Below are positions 10,601-20,297 of a stretch of DNA of 64,000 bases, in pieces. Location of the stretch: the NCBI GenBank assembly GCA_031771865.1, contig JASISA010000009.1, forward strand, positions 1,178,001 through 1,242,000. Direction: 5' to 3'. Below the pieces are notes generated by a model. The model searched no databases and had not been told where the DNA came from. It worked only from the letters and a program-made list of their open reading frames with translations. The position numbers were made by a program, and so were the translations under genes. This DNA is from Nothophaeocryptopus gaeumannii. Lineage: Eukaryota; Ascomycota; Dothideomycetes; Mycosphaerellales; Mycosphaerellaceae. How positions within the stretch are numbered: position 1 is the first letter of the stretch; the number at the start of each line of letters is the position of its first letter.

Positions 10601-12953
10601 TTGATCTCCTCGAGCTGCAATGGGCGACGTGAGCAAGCAGCCCACTTGACAATTGTGTGGCCCAGGAGATAGTCGTCGTAAGGACGTGAACTCAATATGT
10701 TGGCGATACGCCTATCCATGCGTTCGTAAAGCGGCTCCAGCCCCTTTGGCACCTGCTGTAAAGCGCTTTCTACCTGTATCTCTGTCTGACAGTCCAGGAT
10801 TTCTCCCACGACCAAGTGGACCCAGAGAAAGTTTTGGCCAGCCTTGGCCAAGATCTGATTCACCACTTTCTCTTTGAAGTCGTCGTCTCCCATCATGACG
10901 TCCATTTCGTCACGTACGTACAAGGCCAAGTCGGCTCTGTGACAGTCGAAAGCCATTTTTTGGACGTGCATGCGTTTTGCGATGCGGTCAACGGAGAACT
11001 GAATTTCACCTGTCGGACGACTGACGAGTACAAATCGTAAGCGGATCTGCGAGCCAGCCAGATCGACCAGCATTCTCCGTATGAGCTCCTCTGACTGCGC
11101 CAACTCATCCAACCCATCGATCACTATATAAAGTGGCTCTCCAGGACGACACTGTAAAAGTGCTATGACGAACAACTCTTTCCATAAGAGTTTATAGCCA
11201 GCTTTACCGACGTCGAAGTGATTCGCTGCAAGAGCATTCAATTTCCGACGGTATTCCGGGATTTGGTGAGAGATTTGTGCTGCCAGCGAGGTGATGAACT
11301 GGCTAATGTTGTTTTGTCTTGGTTCCCAGCCCGAAAGTAGTAGTACACGCAAGGCCTTGACTGCTCCAATAAGCTTTCAATTAGATAGGTTGCTGTCACT
11401 GACTTCCCACTGCCAGGACCGCCAAAACACCACAGGACTTCAGGAGATGGTCCCTCTGCGGCCAGAAATGACTCCATCAAGGGATCCTCGAGCACCCACT
11501 GACACGAACCATCATTACGCTTGGCGGAGAAGAACAATAAGTCTTTCTGGGGCGCCTCGCAGCCTTTGAGAAGCTGATGCACCTTCTCCGTTTGCAGATC
11601 CACATCCCCTGGAGCAGGTGACTGTCGTCTGGATTTGAACTTGTCGATCAGCACTCGCAGTGCTCCTCTCACGCTCACATAGTTTGGATCGTTTCGCGAC
11701 GAGTATTGTGTAATCAACGAGTCTTCCCCATTCAGAGGGATCTGAATTTCGCTGGCATGATCTAATGTCGTGAGCTCCGGTGGCAGAGTGAAACCTCCGG
11801 CGACTGTTCCCACAGCTGGCCGTGCGTAGAAAGAGTAGATGTCCAATGGCGAGGCAAGGTCTCGGAACTTCTCATTGAGGTCCTGTAATCTTAGCGCGCT
11901 TTGTTTCACAGCATCTCCGCTGAGTGCAAATCGCGTACCCGGCATACATGCCGACAACAAATCATGGAGGATGTTCTTATTCAAAGAACGATGTGGCGTG
12001 GAGAAGAATACAAGACCCGCAGTCGATTCTGCGATGTCTCCATAGGTCGAATTCGGGTCAGACATGGCCAATATGTATGCCTTCTTCGCGATCAAGCCTC
12101 CAAGAGACTGCGCCACGAAAATGAGTGGCAGACGCCCAATATCCAGAGCACGACCTTCGCGATTGTGACTAAATCGCAATTTGGCCAAGAGATCTTTGGC
12201 AATGTCGGTGAAGTCGAGCAGTCGATCCGAATCGGTAGTAATGACCTGCGAATTGTAACCGTACGTCGACACTCGGGCGTATTTGATTACATCTTCGGTC
12301 GCCAGCCAGTCTTGAGGCCAGGATGTGCCGGGTCTCCCATCATCGGACCAGCTGCGTACACTGCTTCCGCCCAGGCTATGCACAAAAATGAGGTCGGCTA
12401 AAGCCTCGCCTTCTGGCTCGTGTAGAACATCCAGGCCCTGCGAATCTTTACGAGCAGAGTCCTGGCTATGAAGACTCTGTCTTTTCGCAGATGCGTTACT
12501 GGGCGACGAGATTCTCAGACTGTTATTTGAAGGCTCTTGGCCACGGGAGCTTCCATGACTATCGCTGCTGTATCGGGAGAGTGGCGAGCGAGCAAACCTG
12601 AGCCTGCGACTCGGCTTTTCATTATGTACGTCGTCTCTATCAGTGGGTGTTGGAGAGCGACCTGGATCGAGCCTGTGAGTGGGCATTTCATCGTATATAT
12701 CGTCTCTTCCTGGTGAGTGCGCATAGCCGAGCATGCGGCAAGGCCTCCCATCATACATGTCAGATCCATCTTCATGTCCAGTTTGATACTCGTCGTCTTC
12801 ATAGCGCACCTGCAAGTCGTGTGGTTTGCCGTACCGAGAGCGATGCTCGAGTGGTCTTCTGTACTTTAGTGACAGTCAGCGCGGCGCTCTGACTAGTTCC
12901 TACGGCTCTGCGTGACGTGAGAAAGGAGCTCGTGCCTGTGTACATACCGACAT
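7690..12953 (-). CDS. NLR-like STAND protein: alpha/beta-hydrolase (SesB-like) - NACHT - WD40, with apparent frameshift
   Basis: The model joins two frames. A tiny first exon (ATGTCG at 12953-12948) splices across 12810-12947 (GTATGT...TTGCAG) to a long exon; this start is tentative. Order of parts: three imperfect 22-23-residue repeats (about residues 18-82), Ser-rich linker, lipase-like domain (FVHSLGG, then nucleophile motif FVAQSLGG near 237, then FFSTPHRS), NACHT P-loop GGPGSGKS near 466, Walker B LYIVIDGLDEL, helical region, and a C-terminal WD40-type propeller. The reading frame breaks near 11295-11310, between VYYYFRAGNQDKTTLAS and FITSLAAQISHQ; a single missing base in a short T run would restore it. 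Such proteins sense ligands through WD40 repeats and signal cell death. It is tail-to-tail with the HET gene. Confidence 0.8.
12617..12765 (-). repeat. In-gene tandem repeats in the NLR N-terminus
   Basis: Three consecutive imperfect 66-69-bp units encode a 22-23-residue motif with consensus D-D-(I/V)-(Y/H)-(D/N)-E-x-P-x-x-R-L-x-x-x-R-S-P-x-x-x-R. Both DNA and protein are repetitive. The region precedes the hydrolase domain and is probably disordered. Confidence 0.6.
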
Positions 12954-13046
12954 GCTGCGACTTTGGCGAGGACACTGTGGAAGCTGATCGTCGCACCAGG
13001 TGGTGTTTGGCTGGGTTTGAATGTTTGCACGACATTGGTGTATCTT

Positions 13047-13757
13047 TCAGGGAAGGCTGAAGACGCCGTGGCTTGGATTGCATCCACGAGGCTCGGGGAG
13101 AGTAGTTCCACATATTAGCGCTGAGTGCTGCCTCTCGCAAGGCGAATAGTGCGCATGGAAAGGAAAAGGCCAACACAGCCGCGTGTTCCTTGTGTCCCCC
13201 ATCACTGTCTCCGTCTTCTTATTGGCGAGACCACGGCCAATGCAGCTATGGAAATGCATTTCGATGCACGCTTCCGGGTTGGCAACGGGATCACGAGAAA
13301 ATTGATATCCGTTCATGTTGAGCAAGATCAGAGTATGGCGGTCAGGTGAGTCACTGCTTGTTGGACTGTAATCAACAGGCACATTTGTTATGAACGGATT
13401 ACGTAAGCTGGCCTTGGGGCGTCGCAGCACAAAGAGGGAACTCAGCGTCACCTTCAACGTTGCATGTACTATCCCACACCTCGCACCTCCCAGCTTGCCT
13501 TTCCTCACTTGCGCAAACTTGTACTGGCGTCTGGAATACCTCACCATGGCCATGGCCACGCGTTGAAACGACGGCTCGATCCCCATCGAATATGAAGAGA
13601 AAAACATATGGCAGCTGCAGAGGATCAGAGCCTCAGAGGGGTCGAGCTGAAGAGATGCAGAGGCAACGTCTGCCAGGGTCGTGTCATAGATGGTTATTGG
13701 TGAGCGACTGGGCATGCAGGACATCCTTTCGTTTTCTTCGCATACAAGAACTGCCAA
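13047..13757 (-). CDS. Possible unassigned ORF, 236 residues
   Basis: This is an uninterrupted frame longer than expected by chance for this base composition, transcribed toward the NLR gene and ending just upstream of its proposed start. I recognise no domain. The product is Cys- and Arg-containing with no clear signal peptide or repeats. It could be a small hypothetical gene, part of the NLR leader or upstream exon, or a chance frame. Confidence 0.25.
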   Translation of the reverse strand: MAVLVCEENERMSCMPSRSPITIYDTTLADVASASLQLDPSEALILCSCHMFFSSYSMGIEPSFQRVAMAMVRYSRRQYKFAQVRKGKLGGARCGIVHATLKVTLSSLFVLRRPKASLRNPFITNVPVDYSPTSSDSPDRHTLILLNMNGYQFSRDPVANPEACIEMHFHSCIGRGLANKKTETVMGDTRNTRLCWPFPFHAHYSPCERQHSALICGTTLPEPRGCNPSHGVFSLP

Positions 13758-14260
13758 TGTAGACCTATGGTGGACAACAAGGAGAATTTCATGTTTTTAT
13801 TGAAGTGATGTAAGACGAATAAGATGCAGGCTGGGAAAACAATGAATACCAAAGCAGCATATTCACGGGCTACACATCAGCCATGCTGGTAGTCCATGAT
13901 GGTGCCTTGGGGTGTTGAAGTCAAGGTGCTTGGCATTTAATGGAATACGAAACATGTGAGACCGGGAAGCACTTCAACTGGACCGAAAGATAGTCGTCGC
14001 GAACATTCGCCGGTGAGCAGAAGGTGGTGGCCTGAGGCTGCTGGTACAGGCCAATTGTATTCGGGACACCTTGCCTCTATCTTGGACGATCTCCAGTCAA
14101 TTGATGCCATTGACCTCAGAGGCTATGTCTCTTCCTATTCTCAGGACAGAAAACTTATGATCCCGAATACGTGCAATGTCCTTGCTAACTAAACGTCGCG
14201 GTTCCGATCGCCACCTCTCGACGGCCACCTTCCAGCTTGTACCGGGCGTGCCTCGCCAAG
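13758..14260. other. No supported gene
   Basis: The interval lies between the unassigned ORF and the second dispersed repeat copy. No frame above chance length and no recognisable motif were seen. Confidence 0.4.
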
Positions 14261-14261
14261 G

Positions 14262-14955
14262 AGCGTAGAAGATGGGGACTGACATGCAACTCGAAACGCA
14301 GAATGTCCAGCTCCTCCTTACGGATAAGTATAGCGACAGGGCAAGATTAAGAGACTGTTCGGCCGATTCGCAGTGAAGGTGAGCTATGGTTCTCGCAGCA
14401 GTCAGATATTTTCCACTGCCACATGGAATCCATCGAAACGCCCTTCTTGCTTCACAATCATACTCGGAAGACAGGTCCGTTAATGCCGACTGGGCCAGAA
14501 ATGGTAATCGTCTGGCATTCCTGTTGAAGCCACTCTACTTGAAAACCGCTTCTTGGGCACAAGTTGGGAGAACCATCAGTCTGGCACGGCGCATGACTAA
14601 GTCCTCTCGCGGCCGGCTCGCAAGGTGTTGCCTCCTCGGCGGCGACACTTGACGGACATACATTGCGTTTCATCAGGTATTCTGATACTGAGCTCTCTAA
14701 AACAGGGTCGTTTCCTTTCAGAGGGATGCGGGGCATGCAGGTCCCATGCATTCAGTCCTGTTGAGGTTGGTGCGTGGCGCGAAGCTGAGGTGCGCGCGAA
14801 GGGAGTGTGAGTGTGAGTGTGAGGGTGTGTGTGAGCATGTCGGATAAAAGTTGACCAAAGGCAATGCGCTTGCCTGCCACAGCTGACCACGAATTCGACC
14901 TCAACTCCACCATTACTGCCATCGCCCGCCCATCACTGTTAACTCTCTTTCGAAC
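14262..14955 (+). repeat. Dispersed degenerate repeat, copy 2 (blocks A then B)
   Basis: Block A (about 14265-14510) and block B (about 14840-14950) match copy 1 near 4.77-5.37 kb in the same orientation but opposite order. The two copies bracket the HET/NLR pair. Between the blocks is a simple-sequence tract (14805-14836) of GTGTGA-type units. Confidence 0.6.
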
Positions 14956-16400
14956 ATCCCTACCTATGGATTGCGCCTTTACACAGTCTATAGACTTTTA
15001 CGTTAACTAGCGTGTTATAATGGTCAATACACGGTAATAAGGCACTCCTGTCCCCGTTACTATATCTACTTACTCTCTAAGCCAAACTTCAGCGCTTTCC
15101 TATCAACCACTACCACCCTTGTTCTGAATGACGCTCACCGCCCCCGCGGTGTCTGTCTGTTTCAAAGACTCGGCAAAATCCCCGAACCTAGTAACGTCTT
15201 CAGGGATCAAGCCGCATTCTCACGATGTCGAGTCTACACGCTATACGTATGTTGCTCAGAACGACTGCTAACTCTTGGCGTAGAGTCGAGCATCTTAGGA
15301 ATTCGGTTTCCTCCCTGAATAAGTTAGTGCCTTGCACCCACACTCGCTGCAAGCACTGCACATTTATCTGGGCCAGCTGCGCCGATTAAACCATCAGCCC
15401 TGGTATTGCAAGCGATCTCTGACTGCGGCTTCTGCACGATCCATCGTCAAAGTCGAGTTCGTTTTCATGTACTGGCCGACTAGAGAATCGATCGTCTGTT
15501 CTCCGGAGTATCCTCTCTGAATCAGCGTCCTATACGTGCCCGAATTCCAAGACCTTGTGACTGTAGCATGTCGTGCTCGGATCCTAGCGAGCGCTGCGTT
15601 TCTACACTCCGCGAGTATCACACGAAACGCGTGCTCCAAACTCTCTTATCCCTTCTATATGGCACTATCGCGCTAGACGACCTTAAAGTAGGAGCTAGCA
15701 ATTGAGAGGTCGAGCTGTTAGCGTGACCTCCCTTTAGATCTGATCTAGAGTTGGTTCCTTCTTTGTTGGGTCTAGGACCTATTCGAAGTCCCTATAAAGA
15801 AGTCGTCGTCCTGTCTCTTAGGCCTCCGTTTCGGTTTCAGGGTTCAGGGAGCTTTAGTTAGTGTCGGTGAAAGTCATTTACATTCCTAGCTACCTAGTAA
15901 GTTATAATGAACTTGCTTGAAATAGCAAGAGATCCTACTGTCAACAAAGTACTTAACCTAAGTACTCGCACTCTTTCCTCTCGGCTTTTCTCTTAATACT
16001 ATCCTACTAAGACGTACTCCTCGAAGTACCTGTTAAAAGCACAATGCAACTCTTTACTATTATACTCTTACTTACGACAAAGCTACTATGGTGTGGGATC
16101 ATTAATCAAAGATTGGAAATCAGCGATTAGAAATCAGATTAATTAGGAATTATTCACTTACAAGGGCATGTGATTAACGACTACATAGCTAGCTCCGTGC
16201 TACCGTAGATTTTTGGAAATGATCAGCAGTATACAATCGTCCAATTCGACTACCAAATCTCAACATATGGCAGGCGAGTCTAACAATAGCTGCATGCCCT
16301 GGTATATGCGACTGCTGCGGCGGGAATGGTAGTGTAAGTAAACGTCATTATAGACTAATTCATACGTAATTAAAATTAATTTTATACAGCCCAAAGGCTG
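14956..16400. mobile_element. TpA-rich relic DNA, probably a RIP-degraded transposon
   Basis: The tract is markedly richer in TA dinucleotides and stop codons than its neighbours, has no usable frame above about 80 codons, and shows short internal near-repeats, for example GAAATCAG-type steps near 16105-16140. This is what repeat-induced point mutation (C-to-T at CpA) leaves of a transposon. No terminal repeats or recognisable transposase or reverse transcriptase could be seen, so the class is unknown. Confidence 0.4.
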
Positions 16401-16789
16401 GCAGCATTCGATTCCAGGCTCCAGATACGGGTGCCTCTGCTCGTCTGTATCCGGCGGTTGTACGAATGAATGTCGAACATGAAGCTTCCGCCCTTTGGAT
16501 TTCCGACGCTGCCTTACGATCTTGGCTATCCGTTGGAAACAGGCAGAGAATAAAGCGGCGGGAAGTGCTTACGAGTACCCTAGCACTCAATCATCATGGA
16601 GGCAAGGAAAGGAGTCAGGGGACGGCCACATCATGTGCTCTACGAGCTCAGGGAAGGCGGAACTCCCCATTCCGGATCGAGGGGCGCAGGATAAAGCGCG
16701 GGATATGTGGGATTAATACTATATAGTGCGTGAGCATGTGGGAATATTCTGTGCTGTACGTATTTGATTTTTGCTCTGCTCTACTTTCA
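16401..16789. other. No supported gene
   Basis: Transition from the relic tract back to normal composition. Short frames only. Confidence 0.35.
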
Positions 16790-17016
16790 CTACTGCTGAT
16801 CGTCTGGTCGTCTTCCCTCCAATTTATCCTCTACTTTTGCTCTGTATGCTATGTCTTCTGCTGAAGCATAGTACGCCCAAGCCTGCGATGGCTTCAAGAA
16901 GTCTGCAACTGACTCAGCAAGTATGCATTCTTTGACAGGATCCATGGCGATGGTGAACGCAGACTTGGAGAACAATACTCTGGCAAATGGTAATGTTGCG
17001 GAATACACTGTTTCTA
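16790..17016 (-). pseudogene. Possible terminal exon or gene fragment
   Basis: The frame opens just after a possible acceptor (AAATATAG) near 17017 and runs about 75 codons to a stop at 16790. It has no ATG at its head. The reading (for example FARVLFSKSAFTIAM and PSQAWAYYASAEDIAYRAKV) has protein-like composition, but I do not recognise a family. It could be the last exon of a gene whose upstream part is lost, or a chance frame. Confidence 0.25.
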
Positions 17017-17229
17017 TATTTCAGGCCGGGGCTTCACCTAAAGCGTAATGCACAAAGTGCAGTATCAAACGAAATCATCCCGATAGAACAAGCAACGAAT
17101 CGAATTTAGCATTCTGCCACGAGCCAAGACTTGGCCAAAAACATCAACGTATTCACGGACATGCCTATAGCTGCTTCGGTGTCTGATGGCAGTGCAAATA
17201 CACTGCGATATAAAGAAGGATTCGCAGTC

Positions 17230-17578
17230 ATGCATCCCTCCATACTCCTCGCCATTCTAGGCTACGCCTTCACAGTCTCAGCCACTGTGGGAGTAAGTCG
17301 TCCTCATCCGCATTCGAGAAGACCAGCAGCCAACTTTCCTTCTTCTCTCTAGGAATGCGTCCGACCTTTCGGACCCGGGTACTGCAGCGTCACCGACGCC
17401 AACGGAAAGACCCTGGGGTTTCGAGGATGCGCTGATGTGAGTCGGCCTTCACTTATGTATGGCTTGGCTTTTGACTTACTTTTTCAAGATGAAGAAGTCG
17501 CCCTGTGAACCTGTCGCAAACAGCTACACCACGGATTGGAGTAGGGATGACCAGGCCGATGATGCGAAGTGCTCGTAG
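17230..17578 (+). CDS. Small secreted cysteine-rich protein (effector candidate), spliced
   Basis: Three exons built by hand: 17230-17292, 17353-17436 and 17489-17578, with introns 17293-17352 (GTAAGT...CTCTAG) and 17437-17488 (GTGAGT...TTCAAG, with TTGACT as branch site). Both introns are phase 0 and the frame closes at TAG. The product is 78 residues: a signal peptide (MHPSILLAILGYAFTVSA, cleavage near residue 18-21) followed by a mature domain of about 57 residues with five Cys (ECVRPF, GYCSV, RGCAD, SPCEP, AKCS). I recognise no family. Size, secretion signal, Cys content and position next to relic transposon DNA fit an effector or antimicrobial peptide; the role is inferred. Confidence 0.65.
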
Positions 17579-18147
17579 AGCTCGAGCGTAGCGAGTCTCG
17601 ATCATCCCCGCGCTTATATCAAAAACAATGGTTGGTTTACAAGCACTAGGAGCCACATAGATCTTTTGCATGAACCTGAGTGCTTGTCAAGTTTTACCCT
17701 TTGAAAACTATCCGAGTTCAACTGGACCCCTCAAACTGCTACCAAACAGGCGTCTACCGTTGCATGTGGCTGTTGCGCTTGCAGAGTACATAGCTGAGGT
17801 ACATAATTTCGCGACAGATCGTTGTAAGACGGGACGCATGCGATATCGTACATCTTCTCCTGGAACGATGAATGCAAAGCATGAGCTCAAGATCCAGTCG
17901 TCTGGGGAAAGCTGCAACGACTCTCCAATCTTCCAACGGCGCATATGCTGATCAGTCGCAAGTTTATGGCCAGGAATCGACCGCAGGATCTTTCAGCTGT
18001 ACAACTATTCGAAGCCTCCGAGCATGAGTATATAAGCAACCCCTGCAGTCTTTCAATCAAAAGTCATCGTTTTCTTATCATTCTTTGGATTCATCTTCAC
18101 ACTCATTGATTCCAGCGAACCAAAACCCCGTCACTCTTTGATCCACT
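17579..18147. other. Intergenic, promoter of the next secreted-peptide gene
   Basis: No gene seen. A TATA-like GAGTATATAAG occurs at about 18026-18036, roughly 115 bases before the ATG at 18148, followed by a CA/CT-rich leader. Confidence 0.45.
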
Positions 18148-18318
18148 ATGCGTTCCTTCATCTTCCTCGCTGCCGCAGTCTTTGCGGCCCTCACCATCGC
18201 AGCGCCTCTGCCAACGCTTGACCTCGGATCCCTCATGCCCAGAGAAGAATCACTTCCAAGTGGAAAGTCCGAGCCTGGCACTCCCACTTTGGCAATACCA
18301 ACAAGGATACTCAAGTAG
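18148..18318 (+). CDS. Small secreted peptide candidate, 56 residues
   Basis: The ORF starts with a strong signal peptide (MRSFIFLAAAVFAALTIAAP) followed by a short, Cys-free, Pro/Ser-containing tail. A TATA-like box lies about 115 bases upstream. Beyond residue 35 a second frame reads on as protein-like sequence (HFGNTNKDTQVEGGQVANG), then a well-formed intron (18352-18414, GTGAGG...TTGCAG) and a final exon ending with TAG at 18551. The gene may therefore really extend to 18551 with a frameshift near 18250-18280; I found no splice site that joins the two frames. Either a 56-residue peptide or a broken, longer secreted protein. Family unknown. Confidence 0.5.
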   Translation: MRSFIFLAAAVFAALTIAAPLPTLDLGSLMPREESLPSGKSEPGTPTLAIPTRILK

Positions 18319-18661
18319 AAGGTGGCCAGGTCGCGAATGGCAAATCATCTGGTGAGGAAATCAGTGTTGTGAGCATCATGCTTTCAGGAGAATGTGATCT
18401 GACTTGTATTGCAGCCTCGCGAAGCACAGCTGCGTCCAATGATACTTCGAGCTTCAGCTCCACTGCCTGCGGTACGTGGAGGCATTCATCGTTTGGAACG
18501 GGTGATACTGCCATGTCAGGTATGTCTCACGCTGCAAGTGCGGAGATCTAGCGCCGCAGGTTTGGCTGGGTCAGAAGTAGGCATGTGGTAGCAGCGAGGA
18601 GTGGTCGTACAATTGCACCTTTACCAACCTCAGCCCAACTCTTCTCCACCATCTATCTCTT

Positions 18662-20060
18662 CTAATCGTCTGCCTCCTTCATCCTCGTGTGGAAACACCT
18701 CGAAACATCCTTCAGCACCTCATGCCCCGTCAAGCCCAGCCCCGGCGGAACTACTTCTCGCTGTACATTCCCATACGCCTTCACCCACGGCTTATCAACC
18801 CCCTCACCCTTATGAACCTCAATTTTCTCCGCATTTATCTTCTCCCTAAACGGCCCCAGCCCAGCCGCCTGTCTACTCCACGCCGTCAGCACAGCCTCTC
18901 CCTTGCCGAAGCCAAGCTATTGATTGAACGGCTGATTTTCAAATAGACTCTCCCGAGGGTCTAATTCCCCTTCCCAGAGCACACAGCCGCCGCCGACGGC
19001 TTTTTGGGATCTTAGGAGCGATACGAACTGGCCCACGGTGACGCCGTTGGAGTTGGAGAGGGTGTAGACTTCGCCGTTCGTTTTAGACTCGACGAGATGC
19101 TCCCATTGACCCATACTGAGATCATTAATATCGTACTCCTCATCCTCAAGAAACAACCCTTTACTCTGTATCCGGATCATCCTCATTAATCTTATACCCC
19201 GTACAACCCGAACCTCAACTCCCGAATCGCCGAAGCGGTAATTTGCATCTCCCAAATACTCTCCCTCTCATCATCAAACACCTTCGCACCCTTCGGAAAA
19301 GGAAAACCTTCATTCAGGGTTCCATTTGTAATCAAAGGTCGATCGACGATTTTCAATATGTGATATATCCTTCTTCGAAAGCGCTGTCGAGGATGAATTC
19401 GAGACTGTATTCGTTTGTGAGGAAGGAACTGAGAGAAAGTGTTTATGATGGGTGGTTGGAGAAAGGATGAGGCTTCGCCAGGGCTTTGATCGCCGAGGAG
19501 AGCGCGGTGGATTGCTTGTTTGAGAAGTTTTGAGTTGGCCCAGTCTTTACAGACGCGACGGAGTAAGACGCTGGTGTTTAGGTCAAGGCACAGGAGGATG
19601 GAGTCGCAGAGCTATGAGTATTTAGCATACGTCCAAGAAGGTGGGGGTCGGGAGGTTCTTACTTCGCGCGTACCCCAGACTTGATCATTGGCAGTCTGAG
19701 TGCTGCCTGGTGGGCGGAGGGATTTAGTCTGCTCCTCACCCCCGTTCTCATCCTCATCCTCACCCTTTTGCTTGTCGTCCTTCTTGCTTTCCTGCTTACC
19801 CTTCTTCTTAGCAGGCGAGCCACTGCTCGAATTTTCCTCGTCGGCCTTGCGCTTAGTCAACTTCTTGGCCGGTGTCTCCTTCTTGGGTGTCGCTTTTTTT
19901 TTGTTGGATGGCGTCTACTTCTTGTGAGCAGCTTGTTTCTTGGGAGCCGTCTGTCTCGCAGGGCGAGGAGCGGCCTTCCATTTTCCGTCGGGCCCGCGCT
20001 CGGGCGAGAGAAGATATCGCTGCCGGAAGACAGATATATTAGGAGGTAACTTGAGCTGAA
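18662..20060 (-). pseudogene. Decayed hypothetical gene with lysine-rich N-terminal region
   Basis: Protein-like pieces follow each other on the minus strand but in different frames. Near 20040-19930: VFRQRYLLSPERGPDGKWKA and a Lys-rich run with an in-frame TAG at 19915-19917 and a 9-base A tract. Next comes KRKADEENSSSGSPAKKKGK to an intron with GTAAGA donor near 19665 and TCATAG acceptor. Then an F-box-like helix pair (CDSILLCLDLNTSVLLRRVC), SSFLTNEYSLEFILDSAFEE, WEMQITASAIRELRFG, EEYDINDLSMGQWEHLVESK, and finally a stretch ending CFHTRMKEADD at 18662. At least three frame changes and one stop separate them, so it is a pseudogene unless the assembly is faulty. The original function is unknown. 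Confidence 0.55.
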
Positions 20061-20297
20061 CAGAGTTAGCAGCAAAGTGGTGTTAGCAGAGAAGCAGGAA
20101 AGTCCGCATGATGTGGTGTGCCGTGTATACAGCTCACTACAAAGGGTTGTTGGTGAAAGCGCATTCCTCCATCCGCAAACGGCAATCTAGGCCAGCGGAT
20201 CGGGTTTATAGCAACGTCGATGGTGGGAAGAGCGCGATCACAATGCAAATGTTCAGTAGGTGCGGGACGAAAGGAATTAAAAGTAAAGTGGAGGTTG

